Of a stretch of 18,174 nucleotides of DNA, positions 1 to 7,600 are shown piece by piece; the first letter of the stretch is position 1, and every line of letters starts with the position of its first letter. Source of the DNA: Lachnospiraceae bacterium UBA4380. Its GTDB lineage: Bacteria > Bacillota > Clostridia > Lachnospirales > Lachnospiraceae. The notes below the pieces were generated by a model. The model saw nothing but the letters and a program-made list of their open reading frames with translations, had not been told where the DNA came from and ran no database searches. The translations under genes and the position numbers were made by a program. Location: positions 4,416 through 22,589 of the forward strand of contig DGRU01000141.1 of the NCBI GenBank assembly GCA_002390025.1, read 5' to 3'.

Positions 1-290
1 AGATCAAGGGCGTCAACGTATTCCCTGCCCAGATCGAGGAAGTGCTCAACCAGTTCCCCGAGGTCTCCAGCGAATACCAGATCCGCATCTCTCACCTGGA
101 CGGCAAGGATACCATGCGCCTCTATGTCGAGACCACCGGCGACGTCGAGTTCCTCAAACTCGCGGAAAGCATCGCCAAAAAGGTCAAATCCGTCATCGGC
201 TTCACACCGCTTGTCAAAGTCGTCGAGGTCGGCGTCCTGCCCAGAAGTGAGAAGAAGACAAAACGAGTCATCGACGAAAGATATGAATAA
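1..290 (+). CDS. paaK: Phenylacetate-CoA ligase, C-terminal fragment (5' end outside window)
   Basis: Reading frame opens at base 3 and gives about 95 residues to the TAA at 288-290; the start lies upstream of the window. The fragment begins with IKGVNVFPAQIEEVL, matching the conserved (R/K)GVNVFP motif at the hinge into the small C-terminal domain of phenylacetate-CoA ligases (AMP-binding_C_2 type). It ends with a basic tail, SEKKTKRVIDER, typical of the family's last helix, so the 3' end is intact. The family adenylates an aryl acetate and transfers it to CoA in the cytosol. In gut clostridia such genes often activate indole- or phenylacetate, but the substrate cannot be told from this domain. 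The GTG at base 42 is internal and is not the start. The stop codon runs directly into the 223-bp repeat array. Confidence 0.88.
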   Translation, partial: IKGVNVFPAQIEEVLNQFPEVSSEYQIRISHLDGKDTMRLYVETTGDVEFLKLAESIAKKVKSVIGFTPLVKVVEVGVLPRSEKKTKRVIDERYE

Positions 291-795
291 ACAGCGAGTC
301 AAGCGGACGCAAATGCCGAGCTCGCTCGGGCATTTGCGGACATTTGACGAGCGTCCAAACACGAGGAAGGAGCCGTTTTGCGCACGCTTTTCGCGCAAAA
401 CGAGCGAAATCCGAGTGTTTGGAGCGATGCGAGAGCGCGGAACGTGCGGAGCAGCGCGTAGTTTATTCATACATGTTTGCGGGCATCCGCCAATGACAGC
501 AGGTATGATGAAAACAGCGAGTCAAGCGGACGCAAATGCCGAGCTCGCTCGGGCATTTGCGGACATTTGACGAGCGTCCAAACACGAGGAAGGAGCCGTT
601 TTGCGCACGCTTTTCGCGCAAAACGAGCGAAATCCGAGTGGTTGGAGCGATGCGAAAGCGCGGAACGTGCGGAGCAGCGCGTAGTTTATTCATACATGTT
701 TGCGGGCATCCGCCAATGACAGCAGGTATGAAGAAAACAGCGAGTCAAGCGGACGCAAATGCCGAGCTCGCTCGGGCATTTGCGGACATTTGACG
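291..795. repeat. 223-bp palindrome-rich tandem repeat, 2.3 copies
   Basis: Copy 1 is 291-513, copy 2 is 514-736 and a truncated copy 3 is 737-795; the period is exactly 223 bp. Copies 1 and 2 differ at about two positions, so the duplication is recent. Each unit holds nested inverted repeats: CGCAAATGCC at 308-317 with its complement at 329-338 (extending inward to 13 pairs with one bulge), GTTTTGCGC at 375-383 with its complement at 393-401, and a wider pair around CCAAACAC/GTGTTTGG. There is no T-run after the stems, so they are not ordinary terminators. Open frames cross the array, but 223 is not a multiple of 3 and none resembles a protein. This fills the whole gap between the ligase and the next gene apart from the 125 bp after it. 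Confidence 0.93.
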
Positions 796-820
796 CAGAC
801 CGCTTGCGGTCTGTTGCGTC
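792..820. other. Hairpin closing the 223-bp repeat array
   Basis: CAGACCGC at 796-803 is followed after two bases by its complement GCGGTCTG at 806-813, and the flanking GACG (792-795) and CGTC (817-820) pair as well. It begins exactly where copy 3 of the 223-bp repeat breaks off. No T-run follows, so a terminator role is not supported. Bases 821-921 hold two short ATAGACAG motifs and a purine-rich stretch before the next start codon; I see no convincing -35/-10 pair there. Confidence 0.6.
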
Positions 821-921
821 CGCAGACACGCTTTTCATCTGATTACAGATAGACAGGACAGTTACACATAGACAGACAACGTCAGACAGAGAAAACACAA
901 AAAAGAGAAAGAGACTAAAGA

Positions 922-1791
922 ATGCAGTACGAGGGAGATGTTTACAGGCCGCCCAGTGAGGCAAGGAGTCTGATCATACAGGTTACAATCGGTTGTTCGC
1001 ACAATACCTGTACCTTTTGCCATATGTACACAGGCAAACAGTTCCGCATCCGAAAGAGAGAAGAGATACTTGCGGATCTTGAGGAATGCAGCATCGAATA
1101 CGGCAAATATGTGCGCAGGGTCTTTTTTGCGGACGGAGATGCCCTTATCGTAAAGACACCGCTTCTGCTGGAGCTTCTTGCCTATGTAAAGGATCATTTT
1201 CCCAATGTGGAACGCGTGACAGCCTATGGCACGGCTTCGGATGTGCTCCGCAAATCCGAGGAGGAGCTGAAAGCCCTTGCACATGCCGGCCTGGAGATGG
1301 TCTATCTGGGCGCAGAGTCCGGCGATGACGAGATCCTGCTGCAGATCAAAAAGGGGCAGACCGCCGCGGAGCTGATCGAGGCGGGCCGCAAGCTCAAGCG
1401 CTGCGGGATCAAGACATCCGTGACCCTGATCTCAGGCCTGGGCGGGCCCGAGGGCATGGAAAAGCACGCCCTGGGAAGCGCAAAGCTGATCAATGAGATG
1501 AATCCGGAATATGCCGCGATTCTGTCCCTGCAGCTGCGCGAGGATTCTCCCATGGCCCAGGAAGTGCTGCGCGGTGAGAGAAAGCTCCTGACAGCGGACC
1601 AGACCGTGGAGGAAACCGAAATTTTCCTCAATGCGATCGACTCCCCCGGCACCATTTTCCGTTCCAACCACGCCTCCAACTATGTGTCTCTGGCCGGTGT
1701 CTTCAATGACGACATCCCCCTGATGCTGGAGCAGCTCGAGGATGCCAAAGCCAGACACCGCTACCGCCCCGAATGGATGCGCGAGCTGTGA
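922..1791 (+). CDS. Radical SAM protein with CX4CX2C cluster motif, function unknown
   Basis: A 289-residue protein. The cluster-binding cysteines are C25, C30 and C33 in IGCSHNTCTFCHMY, giving CX4CX2C rather than the usual CX3CX2C. A run of beta-alpha units follows: FADGDA near residue 70, ERVTAYGTASDVL near 95, an LGAESGDD stretch that resembles the SAM-ribose-binding strand of HemN- and B12-type radical SAM proteins, and VTLISGLGG in the middle. The architecture is a radical SAM barrel with a short C-terminal extension and no B12-binding domain. I recognise the family as an uncharacterised clostridial group; its substrate is unknown to me. The start at 922 is preceded only by a weak purine-rich site, so a neighbouring start cannot be excluded. 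A strong terminator follows at once, so the gene is probably transcribed alone or with the ligase upstream. Confidence 0.85.
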   Translation: MQYEGDVYRPPSEARSLIIQVTIGCSHNTCTFCHMYTGKQFRIRKREEILADLEECSIEYGKYVRRVFFADGDALIVKTPLLLELLAYVKDHFPNVERVTAYGTASDVLRKSEEELKALAHAGLEMVYLGAESGDDEILLQIKKGQTAAELIEAGRKLKRCGIKTSVTLISGLGGPEGMEKHALGSAKLINEMNPEYAAILSLQLREDSPMAQEVLRGERKLLTADQTVEETEIFLNAIDSPGTIFRSNHASNYVSLAGVFNDDIPLMLEQLEDAKARHRYRPEWMREL

Positions 1792-1846
1792 TTGATTACA
1801 GATCATGATCAGATTATGATTTCTTGATTATTATATTTATTGGGTT

Positions 1847-1885
1847 GCGGGATGGCAGCGGCTGCTGCCATCCCGCTCTTTTTTT
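1847..1885 (+). terminator. Rho-independent terminator of the radical SAM gene
   Basis: A perfect 13-bp stem (1847-1859 with 1864-1876, starting GCGGGATGG) closes on a 4-base loop and is followed by a TCTTTTTTTT tail at 1877-1885. It lies 56 bp after the stop codon. Confidence 0.95.
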
Positions 1886-1917
1886 GCCTTTTTGTCTTAT
1901 GCCTGGAAAAAAGCAAA

Positions 1918-2673
1918 GCGACATATGGGATTCTAGAGTGCAAGGTCACCTATGCCGGAAAAAATAGAAAAGCGACATATCGAATCGGGAAGCCCGAAGT
2001 CACCTATGCCGGGAAATGCAAAGCGACATTTCAGATTTGTATTCCCGAAATCACCCATGCCTTCTCGGCAGACAGCGACCGGGCGAAGATTTCAAGAAAA
2101 GATCACCACTGCGTCCCCGGCAAATCAGCGACAGTCAGCGACATATGGGATTCGAGAGCGCAAGGTCACCAATGTTGTGAAAAAAGAAAAGCGATATATG
2201 GGATTCGAGAGCCCGAGGTCACCTATGCCGTGAAAAAGCAAAGCGACATATGGGATTCCAGAGTGCAAGGTCACCCATGCCGGAAAAAATAGAAAAGCGA
2301 CATATCGAATCGGGAAGCCCGAAGTCACCTATGCCGGGAAATGCAAAGCGACATTTCAGATTTGTATTCCCGAGATCACCCATGCCTTCTCGGCAGACAG
2401 CGACCGGGCGAAGATTTCAAGAAAAGATCACCACTGCGTCCCCGGCAAATCAGCGACAGTCAGCGACATATGGGATTCGAGAGCGCAAGGTCACCAATGT
2501 TGTGAAAAAAGAAAAGCGATATATGGGATTCGAGAGCGCAAGGTCACCTATGCCGGAAAAAAGCAAAGCGACATATCGGATCCCAGAGCCCGAGGTCACC
2601 TATGCCGGAAAAAATAGAAAAGCGACATATCGAATCGGGAAGCCCGAAGTCACCTATACCTTCCCAAAAGTCG
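1918..2673. repeat. Two-level tandem repeat: about 52-bp units in a 325-bp higher-order repeat
   Basis: Units begin with GCGACAT or a variant and share GGATTC, GAGAGC, AGGTCACCTATGCCGG and an A-rich tail. Starts are at 1918, 1972, 2023, 2075, 2138, 2191 | 2243, 2297, 2348, 2400, 2463, 2516 | 2568, 2622. Six unlike units form a 325-bp block; block 2 repeats block 1 with roughly seven changes, and block 3 stops after two units near 2660. The fourth unit of each block is followed by an extra 10-bp GCGACAGTCA. Units of 51-54 bp and a 325-bp period (not a multiple of 3) keep shifting the frame, so no single protein is encoded, although each unit in its own frame reads like ATYGIREPEVTYAG. The array lies between two converging terminators, so it is shielded from transcription of both neighbours. 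Confidence 0.93.
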
Positions 2674-2694
2674 GCGACCGTGATTGTGACACAG

Positions 2695-2735
2695 AAAAAA
2701 CAGCGCACACCTGGTGGTTCACCAGATGTGCGCTG
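2695..2735 (-). terminator. Terminator of trpB, partly bidirectional
   Basis: A 16-bp stem with one mismatch (2701-2716 with 2720-2735) closes on a 3-base loop. Read on the minus strand it is followed by TTTTTT (complement of 2695-2700), about 105 bp after the trpB stop. On the plus strand only TTT follows, so it would work weakly that way. Confidence 0.88.
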
Positions 2736-2839
2736 TTTAAAAAGACTTGATTTTAGCTCAAAATACTTAGCCTCAACTCAAAGTACATAGTCTTATCTGC
2801 AGCAGATTTTTATGTTTTATTCCCTGCGCGATTCTCTGC

Positions 2840-4099
2840 TTATTTCCCTGCCCGTTTTGCGGCAAGCTTCTCGAGGAACTCATCGCCGTAGCCGTACTGT
2901 TCTACGACGAAATCAAGGTCTTTGTCGCCGCGGCCGGAGAGGTTGACCAGGATGGAGCCTGTGACACCTGTCCTGGCGACACGGATGGCATAGGCGAGGG
3001 CGTGGGAGCTCTCGATCGCGGGGATGATGCCCTCGTGTCTGGAGAGAAGGTAGAGGGCTTCAATGGCGTCATAGTCATCGACCGTTGTGTATTTGACGCG
3101 GTCCATCTCCTGGAGCAGAGCGTGCTCAGGGCCTGCAGCGGGATAATCGAGGCCGCTGGCGTTGGAGTAGACGGGTGCGGGGTCGCCGTTTTCATCCGCC
3201 AGCATGATGCTCTTGAAGCCGTGCATGACGCCCTCTGTACCATAGGTGATGGAAGCGGCATTGTCGCCGAGTTTGGGGCCTCTTCCCAGGGGTTCTACGC
3301 CGATGAGCTCAACGGGATCCGCCAGGAAGGGAGTGAACATGCCGATGGAGTTGGAGCCGCCGCCGACGCAGGCTGCGACCTGATCCGGGAGATGGCCGGT
3401 CTGCTCGATAAACTGCGCCCTTGCCTCTTCGCCGATGCAGAACTGGAAGTCGCGGACCATCAGGGGGAAGGGATGGGGGCCTGCGGCAGTTCCGATGCAG
3501 TAAACGGCATCCTTATATTCTCTGGAATAAGCCATAAAAGCAGCGTCAACTGCCTCTTTGAGCGTCTTGAGACCAAAACTGACCGGGACGACATTGGCGC
3601 CCAGCAGCTTCATGCGGGTCACATTGGGGGCCTGTTTGGCTATGTCGACTTCGCCCATGTAGATGTCGCACTCGAGACCGAAATAGGCGGCTGCCGTTGC
3701 CAGGGCTACGCCGTGCTGGCCGGCGCCTGTCTCTGCGATCAGTTTCTTTTTGCCCATGTATTTGGCCAGAAGGCCTTCGCCCATGCAGTGGTTGAGCTTG
3801 TGGGCGCCCGTGTGGTTCAGGTCTTCCCGCTTGAGATAGATCTGCGTTCTGCCGAGCAGGTTGGACAGGTTCTGGCAGTGATAGACCGGTGTGGGTCTGC
3901 CCTGGAAATCCTTGCGGATGCGGCGAAGCTCTGCGATAAACTGCGCCGACTGTGCGATCGTGTTATAGGCTTCTGCATATTCGTTGAAGGCCTTGATCAG
4001 CTCAGGATCCTCAAGATAGTTCCCGCCAAATTTTCCAAAATACCCGTCCTGGGTGGGATATTCCTTCAGATAGTTGTCAAAATCGCGATATTTGTTCAT
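2840..4099 (-). CDS. trpB: Tryptophan synthase beta chain, stand-alone
   Basis: A 419-residue PLP enzyme that condenses indole with L-serine to L-tryptophan in the cytosol. Visible family marks are GRPTP (67-71), [15 protein letters not shown] with the PLP lysine K101, the catalytic glutamate E123 in AETGAGQHG, the PLP-phosphate loop GGGSN (246-250) and NLSGRGDKD with S388. Length and motifs fit the TrpB1 type rather than the longer TrpB2 type. All key residues are present, so the gene should be functional. The start has a good AGAAAGG site 9 bases upstream. No trpA or other trp gene is beside it, and it has its own promoter and terminator, so it is a single-gene unit. It may pair with a TrpA encoded elsewhere or salvage free indole; the sequence does not decide this. 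Confidence 0.96.
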   Translation of the reverse strand: MNKYRDFDNYLKEYPTQDGYFGKFGGNYLEDPELIKAFNEYAEAYNTIAQSAQFIAELRRIRKDFQGRPTPVYHCQNLSNLLGRTQIYLKREDLNHTGAHKLNHCMGEGLLAKYMGKKKLIAETGAGQHGVALATAAAYFGLECDIYMGEVDIAKQAPNVTRMKLLGANVVPVSFGLKTLKEAVDAAFMAYSREYKDAVYCIGTAAGPHPFPLMVRDFQFCIGEEARAQFIEQTGHLPDQVAACVGGGSNSIGMFTPFLADPVELIGVEPLGRGPKLGDNAASITYGTEGVMHGFKSIMLADENGDPAPVYSNASGLDYPAAGPEHALLQEMDRVKYTTVDDYDAIEALYLLSRHEGIIPAIESSHALAYAIRVARTGVTGSILVNLSGRGDKDLDFVVEQYGYGDEFLEKLAAKRAGK

Positions 4100-4134
4100 G
4101 TCATATTACCTTTCTGAATGGATAATTCTCCGAG

Positions 4135-4163
4135 ATTATACCACAGATTTTTGGAACTGCCCA
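4135..4163 (-). promoter_or_regulatory. Promoter of trpB
   Basis: On the minus strand a perfect TATAAT (complement of 4135-4140) is preceded by TGG, making an extended -10. TGGGCA (complement of 4158-4163), four of six matches to TTGACA, lies 17 bp upstream. The predicted 5' leader is only about 30 bases, too short for an attenuator or T-box. Confidence 0.75.
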
Positions 4164-4302
4164 TTTGTTGAGAAAAAATTGTATATGAAAACAGAATTAT
4201 ATTTGCTGATTATATTTTTTGGAAAAAGAATGTGCATGTTTTCGTTTTTTCACATGTTCCTCAGGAAAGATATTTACAGATTTGATACAAGTAACAACAT
4301 TT

Positions 4303-4336
4303 ACCCGCGGTTTCCTCTTGGTACCGCGGGTTTTTT
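4303..4336 (+). terminator. Orphan rho-independent terminator
   Basis: ACCCGCGGT at 4303-4311 pairs perfectly with 4323-4331, with an 11-base loop and a run of six T at 4331-4336. It points rightwards, but the gene on its left (trpB) is transcribed leftwards away from it. No convincing gene lies between 4100 and 4303 on the plus strand; an open frame across 4074-4418 shows no family features and has no ribosome site. The stem could end a small RNA or stop stray transcription before the activase promoter. Confidence 0.8.
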
Positions 4337-4342
4337 AATCCG

Positions 4343-4470
4343 GAATCATTTTAACTATATGTACCAAACTATTAGAATCATTTTAACTATATGTATCAAA
4401 CTATTAGAATCATTTTAACTATATGTTCCAAATCATTAGAATCATTTTGACTATATGTTCCAAATCAGGC
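4343..4470. repeat. Four tandem 32-bp iterons upstream of the activase
   Basis: Copies start at 4343, 4375, 4407 and 4439, each exactly 32 bp, with the core ATCATTTTAACTATATGT followed by a C-C-AAA block. Differences are few: GTACC, GTATC or GTTCC after the core, and TTGACT instead of TTAACT in the last copy. The core region has partial two-fold symmetry (TTT at one end, ATAT in the centre, AAA at the other). Thirty-two bp is close to three DNA helical turns, so equivalent bases in all copies face the same side. This fits an array of binding sites for a regulator. No replication-initiator gene is present, so an origin is unlikely. Confidence 0.9.
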
Positions 4471-4475
4471 ATAAT
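4447..4475 (+). promoter_or_regulatory. Promoter of the activase gene, embedded in the last iteron
   Basis: TTGACT (4447-4452) and CATAAT (4470-4475) are each five-of-six matches to consensus and are separated by exactly 17 bp. The -35 arises from the single A-to-G change that distinguishes the fourth 32-bp repeat from the first three. The predicted transcript starts near 4482, giving a leader of about 125 bases. Confidence 0.7.
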
Positions 4476-4513
4476 AGTATCACCTAAGGATTTTCTTATT
4501 TCAGACAGAATGT

Positions 4514-4574
4514 ACAAGGGCCTTCTCGGGTCCTTGTTTTGGCGCATAAAAATGCTGACATAGGGCATGTCGGC
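4514..4574 (+). promoter_or_regulatory. Structured 5' leader of the activase gene: two stem-loops
   Basis: First stem: ACAAGGGCC (4514-4522) pairs with GGTCCTTGT (4529-4537), nine pairs including one G-U, and is followed by only a short T-run, so it would be a weak terminator at most. Second stem: GCTGACAT (4554-4561) pairs with ATGTCGGC (4567-4574), eight pairs including one G-U. The ribosome site GGAAGG (4595-4600) lies 7 bases before the start codon and is outside both stems. I do not recognise a known riboswitch class. Confidence 0.55.
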
Positions 4575-4607
4575 AATATCTTGGGAAGGCATTTGGAAGG
4601 TATTTAA

Positions 4608-7600
4608 ATGAATCAGAAGCAGGAATACCTGATCGGCATGGATGTTGGTTCAACAACGACAAAGATTGTTGTTCTGAGGCAGTCAGATGAGGAGATTGTC
4701 TATAGTGAGTATGCAAGGCACCACGCCGAGCTGGCGAGGAGTGTCTGCACGCTGCTGGAGCACGGAAAGGAATCTATTCCTGCCGGCAGCAGTCTGCAGA
4801 TCGCCTTCACAGGATCGGGATCCAAACCTCTTGCGGATGCGGCCGGCGTGCCCTTTGTGCAGGAGGTCGTGGCCAACTCGCTTGCTGTCATGAAATATTA
4901 TCCGACCGCCAGGACAGCCATTGAGCTGGGCGGCCAGGACGCGAAGGTCATTTTTTTCCGCCGGAGCAGAAAGGCGGGAAGATTGGAAGTCTCGGATATG
5001 CGCATGAACGGAAGCTGTGCGGGAGGAACGGGAGCCTTCATCGATGAAATCGCTGCACTTCTGCAGGTAAAGCCCGAGGAATACGAGGCTCTGGCGGAGC
5101 GCGGCACACAGCTCTATGACATATCCGGGCGCTGCGGCGTCTATGCCAAGACCGATATCCAGCCGCTGCTGAATCAGGGCGTGCGCAAGGAAGACATCGC
5201 CCTGTCGGCTCTGCATGCCATTTCCAAGCAGACCATCGGCGGCCTTGCCCAGGGACTCACCATGGCGCCTCCCATCATTTTTGAGGGCGGTCCGCTGTGC
5301 TTCCATCCGACTCTGGTCCAGGCTTTCCGTGAAAAACTGGAACTCAAAGACGAGGACATTCTGATCCCTGAACAGCCTGAGCTCATGGTAGCGCTGGGTG
5401 CTTCTCTCTATGCCGGCACTCCGGCAGCAGCGGGCGGAAATTTTGATATTGACAGATGCATCTACAGGATCCGGGCTCTGATCGGACGCAGGGATGTAGA
5501 CGAGGAGAGTTCCAAAGCAGGTCCCTTTTTTGCGTCGGAGGAGGAGTATCAGGCATTTCTCAGACGCCACCCTCTGTACGAAGACAAGCATATTTTCCGT
5601 AAGCTTGACACGGGTACCAGTGCGGACTGCTATCTGGGCGTCGACTGCGGTTCTACTACGACTAAATTTGTTCTCCTGGATGAAAAGGAGAGGATCCTCT
5701 ATTCCTTCTATGCCAACAACGGCGGCGATCCCATTTCGGTCCTGAGAAAGGGCCTGCTTGAGATGGAGGAAAAGTTCGCCCGGGAGGGCGTCACACTCCA
5801 TGTCAGAGGTATGGCGACCACAGGCTACGGAGAGCTTCTGGCAGCCAAAGCCTTCCGCGCGGACACCCATATCGTCGAGACGGTGGCTCATGCGCGGGCT
5901 AGCGCCAAATACCTGGAGGATGCAACCTTTATCCTTGATATCGGCGGCCAGGATATGAAGGCGATCTGGCTCGATGACGGTATCATCACGGATATCGTGG
6001 TCAATGAGGCCTGTTCCGCCGGCTGCGGTTCTTTCCTGGAAAACTTTGCGAAAAATATGGGTGTCTCCACGACGGAGATCGCGGAGCGCGCCTTTAAGGC
6101 AGAACACCCGGCCGTTCTGGGAAGCCGCTGCACGGTCTTTATGAACAGTCGCATTATCACCGAGCAGAAAAACGGCAGGGAGGTCAACGATATCCTTGCA
6201 GGCCTCTGCCGCTCGATCATCGAGAATGTTTTTACAAAGGTCATCCGCATCAGCAGTCTGGATTCTCTGGGAGACAGGATCGTTGTCCAGGGCGGTACCT
6301 TCTGCAACGACGCGGTCCTCTGCGCCATTGAACAGTATATAGGACGGGAAGTCGTCCGCGCTCCTTATCCGGGACTCATGGGGGCCATCGGCGCCGCACA
6401 CACTGCCATGGAGAAAGTCCGCAGGACCAATGCGCAGTCTTCCTCCTTTATCGGATTCGAGGCACTGCATGCATTTACCTTTACCCAGGTCAACGGCCTG
6501 GTCTGCAATGGCTGCGAGAATCACTGCCGCCGCAGTGTGGTCACCTTCTCCACCGGTGATACCTGGATCACGGGAAACCGCTGCGAGCGCGGCAGTATCC
6601 TCAACCCCGGAGAGCTGGAGGCCTTCCTTGCCTCTCAGGAGCATGCGCAGGAGGAAAAGCCTCTTCAGAGGACCCCTCCCGCCCACAGAACGATCTCCAG
6701 GCAGAGTGCCGGAAGCGGAGAGAATGAATCCGATCCCGGATTCGAGGCAGGGAAATCTGCAGCTTTTGACCCGGCGCAGAACCGGACGGAGACCGCCGCG
6801 GAGCATAGAGCACCCGAATCCGTTCTGGACAAGGTGACTCTTGCAGTGAAGGATACGGCGGCCGGTGCCGCAGACAGTGTCTCGGCTGCAGTGAAGGACA
6901 CGGCGGCCGGTGCCGCGGACAGGATCACTTCTGCAGTGGCGGATACCGCCGCATCCGCAGCTAACATGGTTGCGGCTGCAGTGGCGGAAACAGCGGCCAC
7001 CGCTGCAGATACTGCCGTCTCTGCCGCAGACAGGGTGACCGCCGCGGTGAAGGATACAGCCGTTTCTGCCGCAGACAGGGTCACCGAAACAGTGAGAGTA
7101 ACAGCCTCATCGGCGGCGGACAAAGTGACTGCCACGGTGAAGGACACAGCGGTTTCGGCCGCGGACAAGGTGACCGCCACCGTAAAGGATACAGCCGCAT
7201 CGGCAGCGGACAAAGTGCCCGCTGCAGTGAAGGATACAGCGGCGTCCGCAGTGAATAAAGTGCCTGCTGCGGTGAAGGATACGGCGGCGTCAGCAGTCAA
7301 TAAAGTGCCGGCCGCAGTCAAGGATACGGCGGCATCAGCGGCGGACAGAGTCACAGCCGCTGTCAAAAACACAGCCACGGCTGCCTCGGGCGTCAAAAAG
7401 GCCGTCTCTGACCGGGATGCAAAGAAGAATGCAGCTGCAGCATCAGGCGCGCCGAAGAAAAAGAAAAGAGGAACGGACCTCTTCAAGGTCCGCAAGACCT
7501 TCCTGCTGAGAGAATACCCCTTCCAGCCGGTGGACCGAAGGAAGAACATCACGATCGGCCTGCCGCTTGTCCTGGCCTACTGGGAGACCCTTCCCTTCTG

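Noticed and set aside
1840..2750. Open frames of 150 and 166 codons (1840-2292 and 2250-2750) across the 52-bp repeat array
   Set aside because: The first begins inside the terminator stem, neither has a ribosome site, and the same DNA block is read in different frames in its two copies because 325 is not a multiple of 3.
3002..4117. 371-codon plus-strand frame opposite trpB
   Set aside because: It is the complement of a fully conserved TrpB with all catalytic residues and has no recognisable features of its own.
4317..4336. T-box-like string TTGGTACCGCGGG upstream of the activase
   Set aside because: In real T-box leaders this sequence forms the 5' side of the terminator; here it is the 3' side and runs directly into the T-run. 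No specifier stem is seen, and the downstream gene is not an amino-acid gene.
4074..4418. 114-codon plus-strand frame in the AT-rich gap
   Set aside because: It starts within trpB, lacks a ribosome site and runs through a terminator and the iterons.
1918..4470. CRISPR array (52-bp units or 32-bp units)
   Set aside because: The 32-bp copies abut without spacers, the 52-bp units do not alternate a constant repeat with unique spacers, and no cas gene is present.
4343..4470. Replication origin iterons
   Set aside because: No replication-initiator gene, DnaA-box cluster or partition gene accompanies them, and the last copy is part of a promoter.
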